A stretch of 64,000 bases of DNA from Taenia hydatigena (lineage: Eukaryota; Platyhelminthes; Cestoda; Cyclophyllidea; Taeniidae). Both the position numbers and the translations under genes were made by a program. Position 1 is the stretch's first letter; every line of letters begins with the position of its first letter. The notes under the pieces were generated by a model. That model was not told where the DNA came from and did not search any database. It saw only the letters and a list, made by a program, of their open reading frames with translations. Below, piece after piece: positions 28,285-40,200 of this stretch. The stretch is taken from positions 7,910,519 through 7,974,518 of the forward strand of contig JADWOT020000006.1 of assembly GCA_036345935.2 (NCBI GenBank), given 5' to 3'.

Positions 28285-29250
28285 GGTGTGTAGTTGTATT
28301 TTGCTCAAAACGTTATCTTTCTTATTCCCACATTGTGAATCGGTATTTGCCAAAGAGAATACCAGATTCTGCTAACAATTCACGTGGAACAGCTCAACGA
28401 GAGATCTACAAGATGCAATTACAAGCAGATAATCGGACCGGAAGTGGAATAGATTGTTCATGAAAATCGGGCACTTTTGATTTTGCCACCCATAAGCCGA
28501 TTGCAATTCAAATCTCGCACAAAATTGTAGAAATATAGCAAAAATAAGTAGGTTATATGGTTTAGTTGCTTTTATTGGTTTGTGAGATTTACCTCAGGAT
28601 TTTTTTTTCACGAGGAAAAATTGCTGATGATAAGATTGTATCGTAAACCAATAACATTGAATCTCTAATGCTTGATAAATAAGCTTTGTTAGCTTCAGTA
28701 AAGCTGATAATTTAAGAGCTTCAATTGAATTCATATTAACATCTGGAGGTAAGTGCTTCTGTAAATAAAAATATTCTTACGACATCAAACCATGGCGGCT
28801 GGGTTGTGATTGTAGCGCGTTTCGTGTTTCTCCCTTCTACCTGCGTCCTCACACCTTTGGATTGGTTATGGAAAGACATCCTTTATTGAACCGATGCCAA
28901 TAAAGTGTACTGAGAGTCTAGATTATAAGAGTTCGAAGTTCGTTCTATCTCCAGGAGTCAATGGCACTGCCTCAGTTTCACCCAAAAGCTGCGTTCATGC
29001 ATGCTTTAGATGGTTGTAGAACCGATCGCTCATACATTTAAAAGCGCATTGATAAGGCTAATTGTATTATTGTTTTACGCAATCGAATAAATTCATTTGC
29101 TTTTGTTTTTAGAATTCTAAAACGATGAACAACGTCTACGGTTTGCAAGTTTTTGGAACGCTAGTGGGTTAAGAACAAATGTAGACAGTACTGGCGGATT
29201 GCAATGTGTGCTTCTTAACCTAGTAATAGTGTGCAGCCAATTCATCTTAC

Positions 29251-29300
29251 GTGAGCGGGTTGGCCGGGGCATCACCAGCGGTCACCTTCACAGTGAACAC
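29251..29300 (-). other. Isolated exon-like segment
   Basis: On the minus strand, 50 bases lie between an acceptor (CTGTTTTAG) and a donor (GTAAGA). They read VFTVKVTAGDAPANPLT in one frame. It is GC-rich in AT-rich DNA, but no partner exons were found. It may instead be a repeat remnant, because a loosely similar stretch occurs near 55310-55340. Confidence 0.15.
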
Positions 29301-31020
29301 CTAAAACAGGATGTTTACATAATGACACACTAGCAAGTTTGCCACGATTAGTGTTCCAACTGATAACAAGTTTATTGTTTTAAGACTGGTAGATTTTGAT
29401 AATTATTTATTAGACAGTGTATTCTAACACTAAAGTGAAGTCAACTCAGACGACGGATTGTCGTCAAAACGAGTAGAATAAACCCAATCACTATTTAAAT
29501 ACCAACAGCGTCACTGCAAAAAATAGAAGTTGGAAAATGCTACAGTTCCATGGTTTCGATCTACATCGTCTATATGTTCTTGTTGGATGCAATCAAAAGT
29601 GCTGGAAAGCATAAGTTATGAAGACAAGCATTACCAAAAGTACGAAAATATGGTTATATTTACAATGCAGATTTATCTTGTGAACTGTTCCTTGGAGAAT
29701 ACAGTTATATTAGCTCCTTTAAAATTGCTTTTTGAATTCGTTTATGGGATTTCATGCTAATAAACGTAACTTGAATAGCTATTTTATCTCAAAGAGTTTG
29801 GTTTATTTTGATCAACTGGTAAAGCTTAAAATAACATCCACTGATGACTGTATTTTAGCAACGAAATTAGACAATGGATGGCTAGCTAATGCCCTCCAAA
29901 ATTCTTGCTCCTAGCCTGAGGCAAGAAATTTTAAAGTGTTCACAAAACTTGAAGTTACATATTATTTTCTTCGAAAGTTCCAATGCTTAAGGGGCACAAA
30001 GTAAGCTCAATCACTTTCGATTTTTTATAACAAAGCAGTATTTGCTGCACAGTTTTGTCCTGTATGCATGATAGGTAGGCATTCTATTACACCGGACTAG
30101 CAATGACACCCACTGATTGGCCTCACGAGATACTACGCTTGCGTGTTCCAGGTCATAAATGCAATCTCGACGGTTATCAGTGGACGCACTTTACCTCCCA
30201 ACAGGTGTCACCTATAATGTATATTGATTTCAACTTATGGGTTCGGAATAAGATAGTTTCTTAGTGAAAATCATAAAGAGTTTAGAAAAGTGGTTTCAAA
30301 TGGCATTTATTCAAATAAATTTTTAACACTTAGCAAATAGTTTTCTTAAAATGCATCAATACATCCCTATATATATCAAAAGGACTGATATTTATGGATG
30401 TTTTTGGAAAATAGTGTTTGCCATTGTTTACCATTTTTGATAAAATGGTTTTTTGCACAAGGTTTCGTACTTTGATTTTAGTAAAAACATGGAGTGGACA
30501 AGGGGGTTCTAGTAAATATAATCGGTTTGGTGCAAATCTCTCCAAACCTGCGCAACGATTCGAGCTCATTAAGAAGGAAGTGTCTTCTTTCCATGAATTC
30601 TTGAAGCACTCTGCCCTTATACAAACTTGGCGCTTGTCCCTAGCACAACACATACCAGACAACTAAATAATTGCATCCACATTTTTATGCTTCAAAATTT
30701 CCAGTAGAGCTATTCTGACTTCACCAATCAACAAAAACAGCCCGCTTTGCGACCTTACAAGCCACACCTGTCAAAGTGGTGAGATTAAGCCCTCTCCCTA
30801 TTTAATGCTCCGACATCAAAACCTTCTACAGTTTCTTAAGGAGACCCTGATGACTATTCTGTGTGCGTTGAAGATCATTTATGTTAGTACGTCTTTGAGC
30901 TGTGATTGGTCAAGGGGACGGGTTCGTAAACCGTCTCATTGGCTGGTGTGATAAGACGAAAGTGTAGGTCATGGTTAGGCAGGTACGCGAATGTCTGGGG
31001 ATTAGAAGGGGAAAAGCAAG

Positions 31021-31073
31021 CGCACACAGATCCACACCCACGCACCCACCCGCTCACACACAGATACAAACAC
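31021..31073. repeat. CA/CCCA-rich imperfect tract upstream of the Hv1-like gene
   Basis: An imperfect run of CACA, CCCACGCA and CACACAGA words about 75-125 bases before the Hv1-like start codon. It may lie in the 5' UTR or promoter. No TATA box could be assigned. Confidence 0.5.
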
Positions 31074-31145
31074 TTCAAAGCACCAAAATGACACCCTGGC
31101 GCCTGACCCTGGAGTCTAGCTGATGACTCAAGGGTAGACGCAGGC

Positions 31146-31282
31146 ATGAAACGTATGATTGAGAAGAGTCTACGACAACACCAGGTTCAGCCAAGTCAGT
31201 CGAATCAGCGACGTAAGGAAACGCTTGAAAAGATGACCAGTGTTATCAGTGATGAATCTAGAGAAACGGATGACCTCGTCAG
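31146..31282 (+). CDS. HVCN1: Hv1-like exon 1: cytoplasmic N-terminus
   Basis: Starts MKRMIEKSLRQHQ and ends at donor GTCAG/GTATGC in phase 2. An in-frame TGA at 31104-31106 and no ATG between make 31146 the first usable start. It is polar and charged, with no signal peptide, as in Hv1. Confidence 0.75.
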
Positions 31283-34200
31283 GTATGCCGGGTGCGTAGG
31301 AGGGGCTTCACCCGTACTCTATTCTTGAAGGTTTATCCACTTTGTTTTCTTGCTAAATAAAAAGCTTCGTGAATACTTTTATGCAATGCATGTGCGCAAT
31401 GATTTTCGGAATTTTGTATAAAGAGTGAACATAACTAAGGATGTCCATTTTATGCTGCAAGATTTTGTTTATTGCTTCAAGGGCATTTTTAACTCCATTG
31501 CGTTTTTCTATCGTTCCTTCCTCCAAAAATTTGACTATTATTATATGTAAGGTATATGCCGGTCAATATTTATAAGTAATGCGAAACGGAAAACAGTGGT
31601 CAATTGAAAAAGCTAAAGTAAATTTTGAATATGAAACGATGTGTGCTCATCTATAAAGGTCTTTAAATTTTTACGCATCTTTAAAAAGTTACAAAAATTA
31701 CAAGCTCTTGGGTAAAGGTAGAGGGTGCAAATTAAGAATAGGCTTGACTGAGTTCGATGAGAGTTATGAAATTTCCAGCGCAGCTATGGTACTCCTCTAA
31801 ACTAAAGTAATCCAGTCAAAAAATTTTCCCATAACCCCATCGCAGAACATGATTGATGCTTGAACTGAGGTTTTAACACCAGTCGCAGTCTAAAAGTTGC
31901 GTGGTCTACCTCACTTTTGAAATCTAACAAAGGCAAATTTACATTCCTCTTGTGATGGTGTAACAGTTTTCCTGTATCAAGTGCAAACAAACGAAAAAAA
32001 TTTCACCGTACTTTGAATGACCCTCCTTAATTTGAAGTAAAATACGGTAAAGTAAGTTAAAACAAACTCTGATCACGCATTGCAATGTCGCCTTTGCTTC
32101 GATGATTACCTGAGAATAGTTCAGCAAAGCAAGACTGTCAAGTATCTCATTGGAGTAGTATGCATTCGTGGAAGTCTAAAACCTAGCCGTGAAGTATTTT
32201 ATTGTCAATTTCGATAGTAGAAAAGTAAATGTTCCTTAAAAACAAAACAAAAGATGCTGCAACCTTTGATATGCTTCCGGCTTAGGTTAAAAATTATGCG
32301 TGAAGTTTAATACTTGGCGATGAAGTACACGTCAAATATGCAATTGACGCGTTTTACACGCTGATGCGGAGGCAAAGGGAATTGTTTACCTGTGTTTTTC
32401 ATGGAGCTTTCCGAAAACAGTTTCGCTCAGGTAAATGCCTCCCTAGTAATCCGGCCGCGCGGAAACTAATTTCCTCCCAAATGCACTGATTTCTGGATTC
32501 TCAACGTCTACCACTTTGTTGTGTGCATGCTTTTTTGGACCGATTCGTGTGCTTCCAGATTAGTTTTTGCTTATACTGCAAAACGGCTTAACTGCGCATT
32601 GCTCGATCCGTGAGTCAGGTAATACCGTTGGATTTAAGAAAATTGCAGAACATCGATTCTTCCAAAGGCGTCTGCCAACTTCCACATTAATGCTTAAAAG
32701 TTTAACCGCATAGATGATAAAAGGCGGTCGCTGTAATAAAATTTCAGATTTAGCAGTGGTAAAGTGGGCTTTAAACTACTATACAAAAATAATTGATGTT
32801 ACTGATGGCAGTGAAACATAGGGTCTAAAGCTCTAAAAGAATGTCCCTTCCTTACACGTGGTAGGTTAAATTCAGTGGTTTCATTCTGTCAGGTTTTTTG
32901 GAGGAGGCAATAATGACTGTGGTCCCGCGCGCTCGAAGGCGCTGTTTTAAGGCCGACTTGTATACATTGTCCGAAACGAAATCCCACTGATATTTGAATC
33001 TTAATTTGATTTTCGCTATCGTATTAGCACAACCACTGAAAATTTAACCGATCATTCCTTTTAGATTACAAAGCAATGCATTCGTTCAAGAAAAATAACT
33101 CAAAAAGGTCTTAAATCTTAGACTTTTGAAAAATAAGCAAGCTTATTTAACAATATCATGCAGTCTTATTCAAAAGCTAAATTCAACCATCACAGCAGAC
33201 AGTAATTTAAGTTTTTTGGCCTTACAATAAGGCACTTTAAGGAAAAATACGTTCTACATTAAAAAATCAAAGAAATATGACAGTCTGCAACCTGTGTAAC
33301 TAAAATAAAGTGGGGACTGACGTAGTATTTTAATTCCTTACTGGACAAAACTGTCTATAGACGATTTTTAAAACAGAATTGAAATTTTATGAAATAGCAG
33401 AAGATCTTTCAGTAGTTATTACCTTAAGAACTTAGTTATGGGATCACATCTCTTAGGAGGAGTCCCCTTTATCCTAAAATAATAAATTTTAGCATTATGG
33501 GAAAAGTGGCACTAATGCCAACGATTGAAATGGAAATCTTAACCTTATTAGAGAATCATGCTTACTATTTAGGAGTTAAATTGTTGGTTCAGTCTCTTTT
33601 GAATGTCTCAATATCTGGGGGAAATCTAATACGAAATATTTCTGAGTGTCTCACAAGTCGCGTAGGTAGACGCAAGTCATTTTTGTGAACCAATATTCAC
33701 AGGTCAAACTTTTTCATGGGCAGAAGATTCCATTTCCACATAACGATAAAAATTTTTTGCATCGGTGTGAATTAAAATTACTTTCTTTTGTAGATACAAT
33801 TATGAGCTGGGCTGGGCTAACAGCAAGACTTTTATAAAACAACTAGCCAAAGACAACATAGATCCCTCCCTCCTAAATGAGGAGCTTCAACGGCACGCAG
33901 AAAACAGGCGACGCCAAAGGTGAATATTTTTCGTTCATCTCGTGTTTCTCTCGGCGAAACCTGACTAAAAGCAGGCTCGAGCCGAACGTTTTTTGTTTAA
34001 ATATTTGCCGCTGCATAAATTTGTTACAATTAACGATATAAAAGGCCGAAGCACATACTAGGTGCTTGCTTAAAAATAGTGATAAACAAATGTTAACATT
34101 ATTTAGCGGACTCAATAGAGCCCCAGATTTTCGAAGAGTAGAACCAGGAAATGACCCGGAAAAGCTGCGTTGCACGCCAAGATATCAGTGTTGTTCGAAG

Positions 34201-37200
34201 TGTAGTTCCAAGATATGAGTTGCCTCAAGATCCTTCTCTTCAAGAAATTCTACGTTAAACTGCTTCACAATGTGGTTCGATTAAGCAAAATGCGCTAATT
34301 AACTTGAGTGCTGCCACGCATTTCTACAGGCATCCAAGGTGCAATTATTTTTGTTGGCAAACTACGCAAGGTTGTCCCATAAATGAAGAAGCCAACTAAA
34401 AAACTTTTTCAGAAATCAGCTCCAACTGAATTGAGGGCTTTGATGATAGAAGTGTGCAAAAGGATTGAATATAATTACCTCACATAGAAATGGTGACAAG
34501 ATGCGTATTTAGAACAACTTTACCAAATGCCAAAAGCAGGTTTATTTGGAATGAATAAACAATTTGGCAGCTTACGGTGTTTGCTTCGAAGAAGACCAGC
34601 TACGGATGATGCAGGTCAATTACTTATTCATGCATGTTTTTGAATATGTACCGTAAAGTAATGTGATAAAGAACCGGGTGCAGAGAATAAATTAAAACTA
34701 TTTTTAGCTAGCGATCGTTAATCAACACAAAACCTCAAGAAAAGCCATAATTTTGGGCGTAACTTGCCGCTAAAAGGGTTTAAGGCAACTTATTAATGAG
34801 CTTACCTCTAAGAAATAGTAATTAAAATATGCGACACACTGCCACTTTCTTTGACCCATTCAATTTCATATTAATCGGTGTTACTTAATTTCAATACTAA
34901 AATTGCGGCTTAAACCATTTACAGTGAAAGTTTTGGGGTGTGTCGATTTTATTGCATTGCTTTAAATGAGTATTTGCACTTGTATCACAAAGCTGCGACC
35001 TTTAAAGATGTTGATTTTGCGTAACAAATTTATTTTAGGTGAATATTCCATGAAATATTGTTAACTGAGCCTCAAAAGATCTAATGTGCTTAAGGACGTG
35101 GTGAAGCAGCACACCAATCGGAACGCTAAAATTGTAGGCAATCGGAAAAAGAAACGAGTTCAATTTCTTAATTGGGAGCCAGTAGTACCGTGGTGAAACA
35201 AGTAACTCAAAGCGCACTGTGTACAGGAGTCTATTTTCTCAAGTCTTGGTGACAGAAAATTAAATTTCATCCCGTTTTGGTTAAGAAAACGACCAGGAAA
35301 TTTGCACAATCAAGTTTCAAAGTCAGAAAATGCGCCAAAATCAGTAACGGCAGTTGGTTTGGTTTGCTTTTTAGCTGGCGAGCAAGATGCCTAAGCCGTT
35401 TTCGCAGCAATTTTGCTCAAATTCTCTTGTGTCTCCTTGTGCTTGTTGACTCAGGAATCGTTATTTCGGAAATCATTTTGGAGATTCGGTCCATCCAAAG
35501 TAAGCTAATTTGGTATAAACAATCTCCTACAATCGAAAGGTAAATGACTCGCCGTTAAAAGCCAATCAAGAATAAGGGGTGAATTTTCGTGCTAAGGAAA
35601 CAAGAATTTCCATTGCTTATTTTGACATTTTTGCCCATACAATTAATCCGCCTCGAGGATGGGGTAAAAATAAATTAATACACGTCATAAAGTGATGAGA
35701 ATTATTTTTATATAGAACAAAAGTAGTTAAAACTTTATTTTGAATGCCTTTCGAGTGAGCATTAAGGACAGAAGACTCAGACTTCACATAACCGATTTTT
35801 TATGTTTCGTTTTAGAAAGTGTTTATTAGGGTTATTTGTTCATTTTTAAACAAGTAATTAGAAAAATCAAAGCACTAAGCTACCTGATAAATCATATTTA
35901 GGATTTTTAGCATAACTCGTGAAATTTTGATGGAGCAAGTACTCTTGAGTGCTTCATAAATTGCCCGCGAAAACCGATGGGCGTGGTCTAAAATGCCATC
36001 CTTCGAGAAAATCTTTGTGTCGCCTTTTTTGATCTACTCTTTTCAAGTGCCCGTTAAAAACTGAATTTTTTGTCTCCATTAAACTATACCGACTTCTTTA
36101 TGAGTATTAAATGACGTCTGAGGCCTACTAAATCCGTGTCACTTTATCCGACAAATTGTCACCTTTTTTAACATGTTGAACAATTTTAATCTAAAAAATA
36201 ATGCAATTTAAGACCAGAATTTCAAAACAGCGCTTCTTTTTGGCACGATTTTATAGTACTTTTGCCAATTGTAGTAAAGCTTGTATTTATCTAATAAAAA
36301 CGAAACCACAAATAGGTTTTTGTTTTTAAGCCTTCGTGCGGTTGTTACGAATTCACACAAGAGGAAAAGAACAAAGCTAACGAATCCCATGAGACGCTGC
36401 ACAAACACGCAGCACAAGCTGAACTGACAACAACTACATAGAGCACACACTAAAGAAGAAAAAGAAAATCAACCTTGTCGCAGAATCCTGTGACACTTAA
36501 ACCAAGTTTATCCTACAGTCGACAACGCCGCTAAGCGAAACAGGTCAACTTCCTACTTAATTCATGTAAATTCTTTTTACTCTGATGGCATTTTGCGATA
36601 ACTTTCTAACCAAAGGAGAAGCATTTGAAGCTTCTTGCGAGAGTTAGTTTTGCATACTAACTGTTTAATTCTAACTAGTAACTGCAAAATAACTGCAGAG
36701 AGCTAAGACCAGTTCACGAGGCCACTCACTCATCAAAATGCAGGAGGCCTATAAAATTTACAACATTCGTGCACATAGTGTCTGTGCAAAACTTGGACTT
36801 AAACAATGATTTTTTGTCCATTTCTGCAAGGACAGGTTTCGACTGGAATCGTAAGGGCTGCTTAACTTGTCAAAGCAGCCATCAAATTGTGGAATTAATT
36901 GTAAAACTTCAATCAGTCGGATCATGATAATCACAGCAGATGTTTGCTCCTAATGAAAAGTTTATAGGCTAAAGTAAGGGTTATGTGCGATTTATGTTAT
37001 AACTGCAACAAACTTATTAGGCATTTGTAACTGACACTGCAGTGGACATCACACTCACGAACTTTGTTTGTAAAGCAGAGAAGCAAAAACTAAAGACCTA
37101 CTTCTAACACGGATCAAGGTCCAAACAAATGTAAGGCGGCGGTTTCGCTTAATGCGGAGAGCCGTTTAGACGGCGACACTGGTTGAATGTGCGCCTTTGA

Positions 37201-40200
37201 TCACACACAAGCAAGGCATTAGGTGATCCTCAAAATGATACCCTGATGTTCTGATTGACTAAATTGTATAACTATGCACGTCCATTAACTGAGGTTTATT
37301 TTAATTATTCAGAGAGCGCTTTCGTGTACTGCGAAATAACCTGATTTACGCAACCTATGTTTTGTTCTGATGTCCACTCAGGTGATGTCTTAATCTTCGC
37401 CTAGTTTCTAAAAAAATCTTTTTCTAAATTCAAATGGAATAATTTTAAGGCACTTGATTTTTGCCCTACTAATTTTACTAGTGCATTCAACATTTTGAGG
37501 ATAGAAAGTGGTTAACACCGCTTCGAGAAAAATTAAAGAGGAATTAATCTACCTAAACTAAGCATAAAAAGAAAACGTCCTCTCATTTGGTTATAAAAGT
37601 GAGGATTTTTGGTCATTAAACAAAGAAAAATACACTTGTGTGCATAAGTTGGTGTATTTTTCATTTTTCTTTGTGCAGCTACTGCACTTTTGCAGAGGAG
37701 TACAAAATCAAGGCAAACTGCATAGGCAATGTCTGAAACAGAACCGTTGGGGCAGTCACTCCGGGGAGGCACGTATCGAAGGCTAAAATGCAGGCGTGCA
37801 AAGATGATCTGATTTGTTCTTAATGCAAAAACCAACTAGCTTACAGCAAATATCCCTAACCCAACCATGCCGAGTTCTTAATGTATTTCAAGCTCATAAG
37901 TCTTGATGGTATAATTAGGCCTAGTAAAAAAATGTAATGCATATCAATTGCCAGATTACTAAAGTACTTTAATATTCTATGTTTATACACTCCTTATGCG
38001 TATTAGGCCAATCTTAAATAAATAAAAAGGCGTTTTTTACCATGTAATTTTGCACCGATAAATTGGTATCATGGATGCTTTAACGAATTTAACGAACAGC
38101 TTAGGCCGTATCTGTTGGTTGATTTGCGTTATTTTAAATGAAGGTGTCTACTCACACCATAATTCTGAATTAAAATTGTGGCTATACCTTGTCGGTGATT
38201 GAAATTTTACACGTCCTCAAGGTAACTGCCTACAAAATTGTGTAAAGCACGCACTTGCATTAATAAGCAAACAAATGACCTAATCATGATTTACTGTTAA
38301 TCTTCAGTGAAAGTGCATTCACTCAAGAAGTCGGTCTTGTTAAACCATGCGAAATAAACGGAAAAATGTTTCGAGAGGTTCTGGTAACAGTTCGACATCA
38401 AGGCACTATCCAATACAGTATGACCTCCCTTCAGATTATAAAGAGCTCTTCAACAATCATGCCCAGCATCTTAATTACCTGATGGCAACGCACGATTTCA
38501 AGTGGACAGGTTCATGGTGCACCTCCATTGCGGTCACGTCGGACGAGGGCCACGTCGATCACCAAACTCAACACTTTCACACAGCTCAAGGCCAATATCG
38601 GGCCATTTTTCCCTTGGGTAGCACTGCCTCCATGGATGAGTACCAATTGACTGTTCTCAGCGACTTCATTCAATGCTGGCAGACCTACGTGAAGTTTGCG
38701 ACCAGGACGCAGGAAAACGGTAGCTATGATTTTTTATAAGAACTGGATCTAATCGTAACGGTATCGATTGACTTGTAACTCGACCCAGATCTTAAGGTCG
38801 AACATGAAACGCGGTTGTTAGATGCTTGCTCAGACATAGTGATACATGAATTTCAATAATGATATCTTTAAAGAGCTATTGATAAATAAAGTGGTTTGAC
38901 ACAAAAGAACCCGAGTAAGTCTGAGCGGAGTCCCTTTGTGGGGATTTGTTAATACTTCCAACGAAGTGACGGTTATTTGATCATTTGAGATCGAAATCTT
39001 CCCAACGCTGTACTCTTAAAAAGGGAGTGCAGATTTCATGGGGCTGCTTCTCCCCTAATCTTAAAAGTGCTGACAATATCAAGCAATTTTACCCCAAAAC
39101 ATGGGTTCTTAACTGGTAAAAAATCCAGAGAGCTGAGCCATATTAAGCTTTGACTTGACAATGCCTTGGCTCGAACTCGCGAAGTAAGGTTATTTGTTTG
39201 CATAAAAAGGGTTTCATCAAGGCAGATATTTGTAATGCGGTCGATAAAAACAATGTATTTCAAATGGGTACTTGCAAATGTAGTGGCATTCAGCTGATTT
39301 AATGAAATCATAGTTAGTTCTGTCCGTTGGAAATTAAACCCTTTTTGTGGTCATCGTAAATCAGGTTAAATGTCCTGCCATTAATTTGCGGCTGCTTCTG
39401 ATGCCATAATTTCGCGTAGACTCTACTATTCAGCTAAATCCAGTAATTAAATAATCATATCGTATCGCAAAAGCTTAAGCTGATTTACTCCCATAAATAT
39501 GAGAATATTATAGCGAACCCTCTACAATGTACTTAAATAATGCTGTAATCGTGCAATATATCTGATTTAGAAGTGAAAGTGTTGGGCAGACATGCAAAAT
39601 CATAGCTACAATCATCTTCATTCGCTTCGTCTGCTGATGCATTTTATTTATTGTGCTAAAGGCGTTCTAAAAAGATGGGAATTAAAGAATAAATTTCCCT
39701 ATCAGGCTGCAATCCGGTGATGCGACGAAGATGCGTTCAGTTGAATACCACAGAGATTCGCCCACCGGACACGTCCACACGGGAAATGATGAATCCTGCG
39801 ATGCTCCATTACGCCTCTGAAGTGATGCACTTCGTTAGCATCGGAGTCACCGGTCTTTTCATAGCCTTCACAGTTCTCAAAATAGTCTGTCTTGGTCGGA
39901 AGTTCTTTTCCAACGTCTATGAGGTCAGTCTCGAAATCGAATAAAATGGAAACGAATTCCTTATTGCTGGGTATATAATTAACCATTTATTGTACGCGTC
40001 CGACTACGCTGCATTGGATTTATAATTACCCTTACTTTTAAAGAATGCGATTGAAACTGTGAGGCGTTACCCCTGTCTGGTTTGTCAGGTACCCTTGGGA
40101 GGGAGGTAGAAAGGAGTTATCCTTACCAAGTTGCCGTGTTTCAATATTTTCAAATGATCAAAACTGCACAATCTGGTCATACAATGCTGTCATAATTAAT

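Larger units (their letters stand above)
17375..31145. other. Intergenic region with no confident gene
   Basis: About 13.8 kb between the PWP2 stop and the Hv1-like start codon. It holds three diverged copies of one dispersed repeat (20215, 20893, 28197), orphan open frames at 17562-17894 and 18664-19056, an isolated exon-like minus-strand segment at 29251-29300, and a CA-rich tract near 31021. No known gene family was recognised on either strand. Confidence 0.6.

Noticed and set aside
32360..32434. Possible alternative first exon with a strong donor (CTCAG/GTAAAT) in Hv1-like intron 1
   Set aside because: It leaves in phase 1, whereas exon 2 needs phase 2, and it would give a stop or wrong frame.
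38347..38434. An independent gene starting at the ATG at 38347
   Set aside because: The segment from 38435 joins both neighbouring Hv1-like exons in phase, so it is better explained as an internal exon. The ATG follows an in-frame stop within the intron.
38600..38719. Resemblance of the S1-S2 insert to the end of carboxylesterase domains (acidic helix, then a W and a Thr/Asn-rich turn)
   Set aside because: Only a few residues agree, with no catalytic motif and far too short a sequence. It was not used as an assignment.
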